Positions 18,624-25,356 of a stretch of 64,000 nucleotides of DNA are shown piece after piece. The translations under genes and the position numbers were made by a program. Under the pieces are notes generated by a model. It was given only the letters and a program-made list of their open reading frames with translations, had not been told where the DNA came from and did no database searches. The first letter of the stretch is position 1, and every line of letters starts with the position of its first letter. Origin of the DNA: Tabrizicola sp. (GTDB lineage Bacteria > Pseudomonadota > Alphaproteobacteria > Rhodobacterales > Rhodobacteraceae); NCBI RefSeq assembly GCF_022842145.1, contig NZ_JALHQD010000007.1, positions 1-64,000 of the forward strand, in the 5' to 3' direction.

Positions 18624-19870
18624 CGGATAGCATCCTTCAGGGGCATGTCGAGGCGGGTCCGGGCGAGAAGCGCGATTGCGGTAATCTTCAATACGCAAGG
18701 CAGGCCCGCGTAGATCAATGTGAGTGTTTCAAGGGCACTTTCCGGGTTCTCCTGCCCGGTCTGGAAGCCCGCGGCCTGCAGCGCGGGTAGAATTGTTAGG
18801 GCGGCAAGCGCGAGTGAGAGCTTGGAGACAAAGGACCACAGGCCAAAGGCGGCGGCCTCGGGTGTGCCGGTCTGGGCCAGCCGTTGCGCGAAGATCGCGG
18901 GCAGAAGCGTGAGGTCGGCGCCGAGGGCTGCCCCGGAGGCGGCGCAGATCAGGGCGAAGGCGATCAGGTCACCGGAGCCGAGCGTCAGGGTCCAGAGAAA
19001 GCTGGCGATGGCGAGGGTCATGGCCGCCAGGAGGACGGGCCGCGGTCCGTGTTTGCGGGCGAGGTGGCTCCAGACGGGGGTGGAGACGGCGGCGGCGAGG
19101 AAGAAAAGAAGGAGGAGCGGACCCTCCCAGCCGGGAAGCGCGAGGCGGCTTTCGACGAAGAAGAGGAAGAGCGTGGACGTGACCGCGACGGGGGAGGCGT
19201 TCAGCAGCGCGATCAGGAGGAGGCGGCGCGACAAGGGGTCGGAAAGGACGGGGCGGAAGAGGTCGAGCGGGTTTGGCGTGGGTTCGGCGGGAGTGCCCTG
19301 CCATTCGCGGTGCATCGCGACGGTCGCGACAAGGGCCACGGCGGCGAAGATCAGCGCGAAGGCGGTGAAGGGCTGGCTGGTCAGCGCGGCGAGGGCGACG
19401 GGGGCGGTGGCGGCAAGGCAGACGCCCAGGAGCGAGCCGCCCTCGCGCCAGCCGGCGAGGCGGATGTGGCCCTGGGGGCCGAGGGTTTGAGCCTTGGTCA
19501 CGCCCTCGGCGTAAAAGCAGATGGTGAGGTAGGAAAAGGCGGAGAACAGCACGGTCAGGGTCAGCGCGAACCACAGAAGCGGGGCCACGGGCGGGGACAC
19601 GGCGAAGAGGCCCCAGAGTGCTGCGGCCATCAGCGCGGCGGCAATGGCGATGGTCAGACTGCGGCGGGGGCGCGTCGCCTCGGCGAGCCAGCCGAGGAGG
19701 GGGTCCTGCACGACATCGATCAGGCGGAGGGATGCGAGCGTCAGGCCCATTGCGGCCAGCGAGGTGCCGTATTGGTCGACGAAGAATTTGGGCGCGTGGA
19801 TGTAGATCGGCAGGCCAGCCATCGCGATGAGAGCGGCAAAAAGCGACCAGGCGGGGAGGCGGGTGGTCAT
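18620..19870 (-). CDS. MFS transporter (GPH-like) of the RpoE-ChrR locus
   Basis: A 416-residue membrane protein with about 12 hydrophobic helices, of the GPH/MFS type. The segment RLIDVVQDPLLGWLAEATRPRR near residue 45-65 is the hallmark of GPH cation symporters (D-x-x-x-D-P-x-x-G). I start at MTTRLPAWSL, which places the first helix at the start; the earlier in-frame stretch is Arg-rich and not protein-like. It is the third gene of the five-gene operon opposite rpoE-chrR. A transporter occupies this slot in R. sphaeroides too, and its substrate is not known. Confidence 0.87.
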   Translation of the reverse strand: MTTRLPAWSLFAALIAMAGLPIYIHAPKFFVDQYGTSLAAMGLTLASLRLIDVVQDPLLGWLAEATRPRRSLTIAIAAALMAAALWGLFAVSPPVAPLLWFALTLTVLFSAFSYLTICFYAEGVTKAQTLGPQGHIRLAGWREGGSLLGVCLAATAPVALAALTSQPFTAFALIFAAVALVATVAMHREWQGTPAEPTPNPLDLFRPVLSDPLSRRLLLIALLNASPVAVTSTLFLFFVESRLALPGWEGPLLLLFFLAAAVSTPVWSHLARKHGPRPVLLAAMTLAIASFLWTLTLGSGDLIAFALICAASGAALGADLTLLPAIFAQRLAQTGTPEAAAFGLWSFVSKLSLALAALTILPALQAAGFQTGQENPESALETLTLIYAGLPCVLKITAIALLARTRLDMPLKDAIR

Positions 19871-19966
19871 CGGCGGCTGATGAATGGAGCGCCTTGCGGC
19901 GCAAGCCCTTTGTCTCGCCTCTGCGCGCGAAGGGCGCGCAACCGGCTCGGACGGCGCGCCGCGCGG

Positions 19967-19988
19967 GGGATATTTGGGCAAATGTGAA
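19967..19988. repeat. dispersed repeat unit gggatatttggg
   Basis: A 22-base unit closely matching the left arm of the inverted repeat at 13922-13943, with a small internal dyad (atttg-gg-caaat). It lies in the 136-base gap between the DUF1365 and MFS genes of the RpoE target operon. Confidence 0.65.
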
Positions 19989-20006
19989 AGGCGGAGGGCT
20001 GGCGCA

Positions 20007-20768
20007 TCAGCGCGAAATGTCTTCGGCCGGGGGCGTGGGGCGGCCGTGGAACTTGACCTTCTTTGCCCACAGTTTCAGCGCCTGCCAGTGGATCAGCGCC
20101 AGGACCCGGCGCGAGCCGAAGGGGCGGCGGAGGGCGGAGGCGAGGATGCCGCGGTTGGTCAGGGGCTGGCGCGGGCCGATGAGGTTGGTGAAGAGGCCGC
20201 CGCCCGGGGTGGTGTAATCGATCCAGATGCCGATGCGGTCGGAGCGGATGTCGAAGCGGAAGGTGTAGGTGCCAGCGACGGGCTGGAAGGGCGAGACGTG
20301 GAAGATCTTCTGCGCCTGGATCGTGTCCTCCCGGGTGATGGGCGCGCGGTCCTCACGGTGGCAAAGATAGGAATGACGGTCGCCGTAGGTGTTTGTCACC
20401 TCGGCGATCACGGCGCGGAGGTGGCCGAGGTGGTCGTAGGACAGCCAGAAGCTCACAGGGTTGAAGACGTGGCCGAGAAGGCGCGGCTGGGCGAGGAGGA
20501 GGAGACGGTCGTGGGCAAGGTTGTGCTGGGTCAGCACCTCGCGCGCCCAGGCCACTCCGGTGCCCTGGCCGGGCGTGCCGCCGTGGTCAGCGTCGTGGAC
20601 CGACATCAGGTTGCCGGTGTTCCGCGAGAACAGGGCGGGGCCCTTGGCCTTGGCGGGATCGAGCAGGAGATAGTCCACCGAGTAGCGGAAGGCGTTCTTC
20701 ACGGCACCCTTGCGGCCGTGGAAGGTCTCTGCCGGAATCCGCTGCACGCTGGCATCAAGGTCGGCCAT
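20007..20768 (-). CDS. DUF1365 family protein
   Basis: A 253-residue protein of the DUF1365 family. Conserved features include the N-terminal RKGAVKNAFRYSVDYLLLD, HDADHGGTPGQGTG, the central FNPVSFWLSYDHLGHLRAVI with AEVTNTYGDRHSY, and the C-terminal FHVSPFQPVAGTYTFRF. The family almost always sits beside an FAD-dependent amine-oxidase-like protein and often a cyclopropane-type fatty acid methyltransferase. Studies in R. sphaeroides link this locus to modified membrane fatty acids under singlet oxygen stress. The exact reaction is not visible here. Its start overlaps the stop of the upstream flavoprotein gene by one base. Confidence 0.9.
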   Translation of the reverse strand: MADLDASVQRIPAETFHGRKGAVKNAFRYSVDYLLLDPAKAKGPALFSRNTGNLMSVHDADHGGTPGQGTGVAWAREVLTQHNLAHDRLLLLAQPRLLGHVFNPVSFWLSYDHLGHLRAVIAEVTNTYGDRHSYLCHREDRAPITREDTIQAQKIFHVSPFQPVAGTYTFRFDIRSDRIGIWIDYTTPGGGLFTNLIGPRQPLTNRGILASALRRPFGSRRVLALIHWQALKLWAKKVKFHGRPTPPAEDISR

Positions 20769-22063
20769 CAGGCAACCAGCCGGAAAGCGTGCCGCTCGGC
20801 CATCGCCTGCACCACGTCGACCGCCGAGGCGAAGCCATCCTCATGGAAACCATTGCGCATCCAGGCGCCGCAGAACCAGGTGTTGTGACTGCCGTTCATC
20901 GTGCGGATGCGCGCTTGTGCGGCCAGCGCGGCGAGGTCGAAGACCGGGTGGTGGAAGGTGTTCACGTCATGCACAAGGTCGTCGCGGATCGGGCGGGTGG
21001 TGTTCAGGGTGACGAACAGGGGGTCGTCCTGCGGGATCGGCTGCAGGGAGTTCATCCAGTAGGTCAGGTCGATGCGTTCGCCGGGACCCGACTTCGGCTC
21101 GACATAGGACCAGGACGACCAGACCTTGCGCGATTTCGGCATCAGCGAGGCGTCGGAGTGCAGCACGGCCTCGTTCGGCTGGTAGCGGATCGCGGCAAGC
21201 GCCGTGGTTTCGGCCGGGGTGCCATCGGCGAGAAGCTTCAGCGTGATGTCGGAATGCGTGGCGAAGACCACGTCATCAAACAGCTCCGGCTCGCAGCCCG
21301 TTGCGCGGACGAAGACCGACCCGGCCTCGCGCCGGACGGAAGCAATGGGGGAGGCAGTGCGGATATCGACGCCCTGCGCGGTCATCGCGGCCTGCAGGCG
21401 ACGCACATACTCCATCGAGCCGCCCTTGACCGTGTACCACTGGTGCTGGCCGTCGACGTCCATCAGCGCGTGGTTGCGGAAGAACCGGACCAGCGCCTGG
21501 GCCGGGAAGTCGAGGATGCCCGAGGTTGGGGTGGACCAGATCGCGCCCGAGAACGGGGTGATGTAGTGGTCGCGGAAATACGACCCGGTGCCGAGACGGG
21601 CCAGCAGCTCGCGGATGGTCATGGCGGGGTCGTTGGCCACGGCTTCGGCATTGCGGTTGAAGTGCAGGATGTCGGACAGCATCCGCAGGAAGCGCGGGTT
21701 CAAGGCGTTCTTCCGCTGCGCAAAGATCGCATCCATCGACGCCAGCCCGTATTCCACCGCCCCGCCCCGGATCGACGCCCCGAAGGACATTGAGCTTTCG
21801 GTGACGGGGACGTCCAGCTTTTCGAACAGACGCACGAGGTGGGGGTAGTTCACCCGGTTGAAGACGATGAAGCCCGTGTCGACCGGCTGGTCCTTGCGTT
21901 TGCCCGCAATGACGGTGCGGGCATGGCCCCCCAGACGCGGCTCGGCTTCGAAGAGGACAACGGAGTTGCGGTCGGCCAGCATGTGGGCTGCGGCCATGCC
22001 GGAAATGCCCCCCCCGATCACGGCGATGCGGCGGGGGGCGGAGCCGAACTGTTCGAAAGGCAT
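20768..22063 (-). CDS. FAD-dependent amine-oxidase-like protein of the RpoE-ChrR locus
   Basis: A 431-residue flavoprotein of the amine oxidase/protoporphyrinogen-oxidase-like family. The dinucleotide-binding motif RIAVIGGGISGMAAAHML lies at residues 13-30 and the acidic ribose-binding Glu follows in VVLFEAEPRLGGHART. The C-terminal segment NTWFCGAWMRNGFHEDGFASA closes the FAD site. It is the first gene of the operon divergent from rpoE, with an RpoE-type promoter 32-61 bases upstream. In R. sphaeroides the equivalent gene is an established RpoE target tied to fatty acid modification. Amine oxidation is not implied by the family name. Confidence 0.9.
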   Translation of the reverse strand: MPFEQFGSAPRRIAVIGGGISGMAAAHMLADRNSVVLFEAEPRLGGHARTVIAGKRKDQPVDTGFIVFNRVNYPHLVRLFEKLDVPVTESSMSFGASIRGGAVEYGLASMDAIFAQRKNALNPRFLRMLSDILHFNRNAEAVANDPAMTIRELLARLGTGSYFRDHYITPFSGAIWSTPTSGILDFPAQALVRFFRNHALMDVDGQHQWYTVKGGSMEYVRRLQAAMTAQGVDIRTASPIASVRREAGSVFVRATGCEPELFDDVVFATHSDITLKLLADGTPAETTALAAIRYQPNEAVLHSDASLMPKSRKVWSSWSYVEPKSGPGERIDLTYWMNSLQPIPQDDPLFVTLNTTRPIRDDLVHDVNTFHHPVFDLAALAAQARIRTMNGSHNTWFCGAWMRNGFHEDGFASAVDVVQAMAERHAFRLVA

Positions 22064-22094
22064 TTAAGAGGACTTCCCTGGATTGGTCTTCACA

Positions 22095-22124
22095 TGGTTA
22101 CGCTACGGGCCCCCGATCGGATCA
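22095..22124 (-). promoter_or_regulatory. RpoE-type promoter for the amine-oxidase operon
   Basis: On the minus strand TGATCC (22124 to 22119) is followed by 18 bases and then TAACCA (22100 to 22095). This matches the group IV sigma factor promoter pattern described for R. sphaeroides RpoE (TGATCC, about 18 bases, TAA-rich -10). Transcription would start near 22088, about 25 bases before the start codon at 22063. Confidence 0.75.
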
Positions 22125-22165
22125 CCCCTACCCATGACTTACGGGGCCCGGGGAGAGAAAGTTTC

Positions 22166-22190
22166 CTGTCAGGTTGGCTTACCCTGACAG
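22166..22190. repeat. 8-bp dyad in the rpoE divergent region
   Basis: ctgtcagg (22166-22173) and cctgacag (22183-22190) form a perfect inverted repeat with a 9-base spacer, midway between the two divergent RpoE-type promoters. It may be an operator or a hairpin; no protein can be assigned. Confidence 0.5.
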
Positions 22191-22201
22191 ACGCCAAAAA
22201 A

Positions 22202-22221
22202 GTGTCAAACGAAGTTGACAC
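22202..22221. promoter_or_regulatory. 20-bp dyad matching the PpsR/CrtJ consensus
   Basis: gtgtcaa-acgaag-ttgacac is a perfect 7-bp inverted repeat and contains TGTC-N10-GACA, the form of PpsR/CrtJ sites in photosynthetic relatives. It also holds a ttgaca that could be a -35 element for the rpoE direction. Only one site is seen, whereas PpsR usually binds pairs, so the assignment is tentative. Confidence 0.4.
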
Positions 22222-22264
22222 ATTTCCTTGACTTGTTGCCGGTGTGATCCAATTGCCTGAAAAA

Positions 22265-22294
22265 TGATCCGGCTGCGGGTTGCCCGCGTAGAAG
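22265..22294 (+). promoter_or_regulatory. RpoE-type autoregulatory promoter
   Basis: TGATCC at 22265-22270, an 18-base spacer, then TAGAAG at 22289-22294. It mirrors the promoter of the divergent operon and places RpoE under its own control. The predicted start near 22301 argues for translation from ATG 22326 rather than from 22299. A second TGATCC at 22245-22250 has no matching -10. Confidence 0.65.
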
Positions 22295-22325
22295 CAGTAT
22301 GATGCTTGACGCCAGCAGAGCCGCT

Positions 22326-22949
22326 ATGACGGAACAGACCATGCCGCCGGTGCCTTCTGGGCCGGTGACACGAGTCGGTTCGCGGCAGAAGAAGGACGGA
22401 TCGTTGGCGAAGGCGGAGGACGAGACAGACTGGGCCGGCCTTCTGTTGAGGGTGCGCGACCATCAGGACAGGGCGGCCTTTGCGGCCTTGTTCCGGCACT
22501 TTGCCCCACGGGTAAAGGCCTTCCTGATGAAGTCGGGGGCTGGGGCCGCTCTGGCCGAGGAATGCGCACAGGACGTCATGGCGACGCTCTGGCAGAAGTC
22601 GCATCTTTTCGACCCGACGCGGGCCAGCGTGGCGACCTGGGTCTATACCATCGCCCGCAACCGGCGGATCGATGCGCTGCGCAAGGCGCGCCGGGCCGAG
22701 CCGGAGGAATTGGACTGGGGACCGGAGCCCGAGCCTGACATGGCCGAGGTGCTGGAGGCCCAGGAAGAAACGGAACGGCTGGGGCGCGCGTTGGCCGCGT
22801 TACCCGCGCCACAAAGGACACTGATCGAACGCGCTTTCTATGGCGACCTCTCGCACAGCGAGATCGCCGCCGAGACAGGGCTTCCCTTGGGGACGATCAA
22901 ATCGCGGATTCGGCTGGCGCTGGACAAGCTGCGCCACCAGATGGGTTGA
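22326..22949 (+). CDS. rpoE: group IV (ECF) sigma factor RpoE
   Basis: A 207-residue ECF sigma factor of the RpoE-ChrR class (ECF11 type). Region 2 runs from ALFRHFAPRVKAFLM through AEECAQDVMATLWQKSHLF and ATWVYTIARNRRIDALRK. Region 4 is PAPQRTLIERAFYGDLSHSEIAAETGLPLGTIKSR, ending DKLRHQMG. In R. sphaeroides the homologue directs the response to singlet oxygen and organic peroxide. I choose ATG 22326 because the RpoE-type promoter would start transcription near 22301; two earlier ATGs at 22299 and 22302 are in frame. chrR follows after 16 bases. Confidence 0.93.
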   Translation: MTEQTMPPVPSGPVTRVGSRQKKDGSLAKAEDETDWAGLLLRVRDHQDRAAFAALFRHFAPRVKAFLMKSGAGAALAEECAQDVMATLWQKSHLFDPTRASVATWVYTIARNRRIDALRKARRAEPEELDWGPEPEPDMAEVLEAQEETERLGRALAALPAPQRTLIERAFYGDLSHSEIAAETGLPLGTIKSRIRLALDKLRHQMG

Positions 22950-22965
22950 AGGACGAAGTAGGGAC

Positions 22966-23610
22966 ATGACGATACGCCACCATCTCTCGGACCAGCTCTT
23001 GATGGGCTACGCGGCCGGCCAGCTGCCCGAGGCTTTCAGCCTGGTCGTCGCGACGCACGTGTCGCTGTGCGACGAGTGCCGGGCGCGGCTTGGATCATTC
23101 GATGCCGTGGGCGGGACGCTTCTGGAGGAAGCGGACGAGATCGCAATGGGCGAGGACGCGCTGTCGCGGACGCTGGCCCGGATCGAAGGGCTGCCGCAGG
23201 CCACCCGGTCCGAGCCGTTGAAACCGGCGGGCATCTTCCCGGCTCCCTTGGCCGAGTATATCGGCGGCGACCTGTCGTCGGTGCGCTGGCGCAAGGTCGG
23301 CGGCGGGGTTCGTCAGGCGATCCTGCCCACGGGGAAGGATGCATCGGCGCGGCTTTTGTACATCCCGGCGGGCAAGGCGGTTCCGGACCACGGTCACCGC
23401 GGGATCGAGCTGACGCTGGTCCTGCAGGGCGCCTTTGCCGACGCGAACGACCGTTTCGGGCGCGGCGACATCGAGATTGCCGACGAGGACCTTGAGCATA
23501 CTCCGGTCGCGCTGGCGGGGCAGGACTGCATCTGCTTGGCGGCGACGGATGCGCCCTTGCGGTTCCGGGGGCTGATCCCCCGGCTGGCGCAGCCGCTGTT
23601 GCGGATTTAA
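22966..23610 (+). CDS. chrR: zinc anti-sigma factor ChrR
   Basis: The ChrR anti-sigma factor, 214 residues. The N-terminal zinc anti-sigma domain holds His6, His31, Cys35 and Cys38, the same positions as the zinc ligands of R. sphaeroides ChrR. The C-terminal cupin has a second metal-site set at His142, His144, Glu148 and His178, each one position from the published R. sphaeroides numbering. The N-terminal domain binds RpoE; the cupin domain is needed for singlet-oxygen release of the sigma factor. The ATG at 22966 follows agtaggga. The stop overlaps the convergent hutD-like stop (ttaa). Confidence 0.96.
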   Translation: MTIRHHLSDQLLMGYAAGQLPEAFSLVVATHVSLCDECRARLGSFDAVGGTLLEEADEIAMGEDALSRTLARIEGLPQATRSEPLKPAGIFPAPLAEYIGGDLSSVRWRKVGGGVRQAILPTGKDASARLLYIPAGKAVPDHGHRGIELTLVLQGAFADANDRFGRGDIEIADEDLEHTPVALAGQDCICLAATDAPLRFRGLIPRLAQPLLRI

Positions 23611-24134
23611 ACGCCGAAGTATCGGACTGCGATCAGGAACCCGTCCCCCGAAAGGTGGGCGGGTTCTGTCGTTATCAGAAGGTCGCCGGTTGCCGTGGGC
23701 ACAGCGTTCACCGTGCAAGGCCCCAGGGCGTAAAGCGCGAGACTGCCGGCTGCGGGCAGGAACTGGTCTCGCACCACGGACACTTCCGGTCGGGGCAGAT
23801 GACGCGCGGTCATGACGTTGAAATCGTCGGACGGCTGGCCGTTGGTGTCAGTCGCCGCCACGGCGACATCGCCGGGAAAGGCCACGGGGACAAGCGGATC
23901 GCAGCGAAGATCCAGATTCGGTCCGGTCAGCCGGAATCCCGCGCCGGTCAGCACTGTCAGGTTCCGCTCGATGCCGGGAAAGAACGAGAATGGTCCATCC
24001 TCGACCACCGAGGCGCGGGAGAGGCGGAGGAGCGTTTTGCCCGCGGGGTCCGTCAGGTGCAGAAGCTCGGTCGTGGTGCCGCGCCCGTTCTTCCAGGGTT
24101 GCGTCTGGTAATCGGCGGGGGTGAGGTGGATCAT
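23607..24134 (-). CDS. HutD/Ves family cupin protein
   Basis: A 175-residue HutD-family protein with a double-cupin fold. Visible family marks are the start IHLTPADYQTQPWKNGRGTTTELL, RLSRASVVEDGPFSFFPGIERNLTVL, and a central PFPG-type FPGDVAV. HutD is often found in histidine-utilisation operons and may bind N-formylglutamate or urocanate, but no hut gene lies nearby here, so its role in this place is open. It converges on chrR with a 4-base stop overlap. Confidence 0.85.
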   Translation of the reverse strand: MIHLTPADYQTQPWKNGRGTTTELLHLTDPAGKTLLRLSRASVVEDGPFSFFPGIERNLTVLTGAGFRLTGPNLDLRCDPLVPVAFPGDVAVAATDTNGQPSDDFNVMTARHLPRPEVSVVRDQFLPAAGSLALYALGPCTVNAVPTATGDLLITTEPAHLSGDGFLIAVRYFGV

Positions 24135-24153
24135 CGGCGTCTCTTCATCGGGC

Positions 24154-24185
24154 GGTGGGCGAACCCGCAGGCGGGACCGCCCACC
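24154..24185. repeat. REP-like nested palindrome
   Basis: ggtgggc (24154-24160) pairs with gcccacc (24179-24185); inside it cccgc (24164-24168) pairs with gcggg (24171-24175). The trailing ccaccctacg matches the copies at 12808 and 17268. It lies in the 61-base gap between rmuC and the hutD-like gene. Confidence 0.65.
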
Positions 24186-24195
24186 CTACGGGGCG

Positions 24196-25356
24196 TCACT
24201 CGGCGGCGGTGGGGCCGATCACCTTGGCGGGGGTGTCGGGCGCCAGTTCCTCGAAGTCGAAGTTGTCCAGCCGGCGGGCGCGCTTGCCGGCCTTTTCCGA
24301 GGAAATCTTGATGTCCTCGATGTCCTTTGCCGCCTGGCCGAAGTGGCGGTCCAGACTTTCGACCCTTGTCCCCAGCCGCTCGACGTCGCCGTACAGGAGC
24401 GCCAGTTCCTTGCGGATCGCGCCCGCCTGTTCGCGCATCCTTGCGTCCTTCAGCACCGCGCGCATGGTGTTCAGTGTCGCCATGCAGGTGGTGGGCGAAA
24501 CGATCCAGACCTTGGCCGAGAACCCCTCGCGCACGAGGTCGGGGAAGTTGGCGTGAAGCTCGGCATAGACCGCCTCTGAGGGGAGAAACATCAGCGCGCC
24601 GTCGGCTGTCTCGCCCTCAAGGATGTATTTGTCACTAATCGCGCGGATATGGGTGCGGACGGCGGTGCGCATCAGCTGCGCCGCCTCTTGCAGGAGACGC
24701 GGGGTGTCAGCACGACGAAGCGCCTCGTAAGCCTCCAGCGGGAACTTGGCGTCGATCACGATGGGGCCGGGCGGGTTCGGCAGGTGGATCAGGCAGTCCG
24801 CCCGCTTGCCGTTCGAAAGGGTGGCCTGCATCGTGTAGGCGTCTTTCGGCAGGGCCTTCTGCACGATGTCATGCAGCTGGATTTCCCCGAAGGCCCCACG
24901 CGTCTGCTTGTTCGACAGGATGTCCTGCAACGACAGGACGTTGCCCGACAGCTTTTCGATATTGGCCTGCGCCTTGTCGATCGTCTCCAACCTTGTCTGC
25001 AACTCGCCCAAGGACCGCGCCGTGCGGGTCGAGGTGCCGTGCAAGGCTTCGGTCATCTGGCGCTGCACTTCGGCAAGGCGCTGTTCCATCACCTGAAGCA
25101 TCGCGGTCTGGCTGACCGCCTGGGTTTCGCTGACATGGTGCAGACCCCCCGACAGCCGTTCCTGCCCGTCGCCCAACTGCTGCAACCGGCTGGAGAGCCA
25201 GCCGATTTCCCGCATCAGGGGTTCCGCCGCCGTGGCCGACCGGTTGACGCTGCGCAGGATCAGGACAAGGAGCGCGAGCAGGATAAAGGCGACCGCACCG
25301 AGAAGCAGGATCTCGGGGTCGTTCCACTGATAGGTCTGGCCGAACAGCGTGATCAT
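24196..25356 (-). CDS. rmuC: DNA recombination protein RmuC
   Basis: A 386-residue RmuC-family protein, thought to limit inversions at short inverted repeats. It has one N-terminal membrane helix (about residues 16-36), then a long coiled-coil region (SSRLQQLGDGQERLSGGLHH through AQANIEKLSGNVLSLQDILS) and the PD-(D/E)XK nuclease-like core with RGAFGEIQLHDIV, GKRADCLIHLPN, VIDAKFPLEAYE and FLPSEAVYAEL. The start overlaps the mutL stop by 4 bases (ATGA on the minus strand), so it is coupled to mutL. Confidence 0.92.
   Translation of the reverse strand: MITLFGQTYQWNDPEILLLGAVAFILLALLVLILRSVNRSATAAEPLMREIGWLSSRLQQLGDGQERLSGGLHHVSETQAVSQTAMLQVMEQRLAEVQRQMTEALHGTSTRTARSLGELQTRLETIDKAQANIEKLSGNVLSLQDILSNKQTRGAFGEIQLHDIVQKALPKDAYTMQATLSNGKRADCLIHLPNPPGPIVIDAKFPLEAYEALRRADTPRLLQEAAQLMRTAVRTHIRAISDKYILEGETADGALMFLPSEAVYAELHANFPDLVREGFSAKVWIVSPTTCMATLNTMRAVLKDARMREQAGAIRKELALLYGDVERLGTRVESLDRHFGQAAKDIEDIKISSEKAGKRARRLDNFDFEELAPDTPAKVIGPTAAE

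Noticed and set aside
18884-19987. Plus-strand frame of 367 codons opposite the MFS gene
   Set aside because: Its product is an unbroken Gly/Glu/Arg-rich low-complexity string, typical of antisense to a membrane protein in GC-rich DNA.
22245-22250. Second TGATCC upstream of rpoE as another RpoE promoter
   Set aside because: No TA-rich -10 element lies 17-19 bases downstream, so only the copy at 22265 was called.
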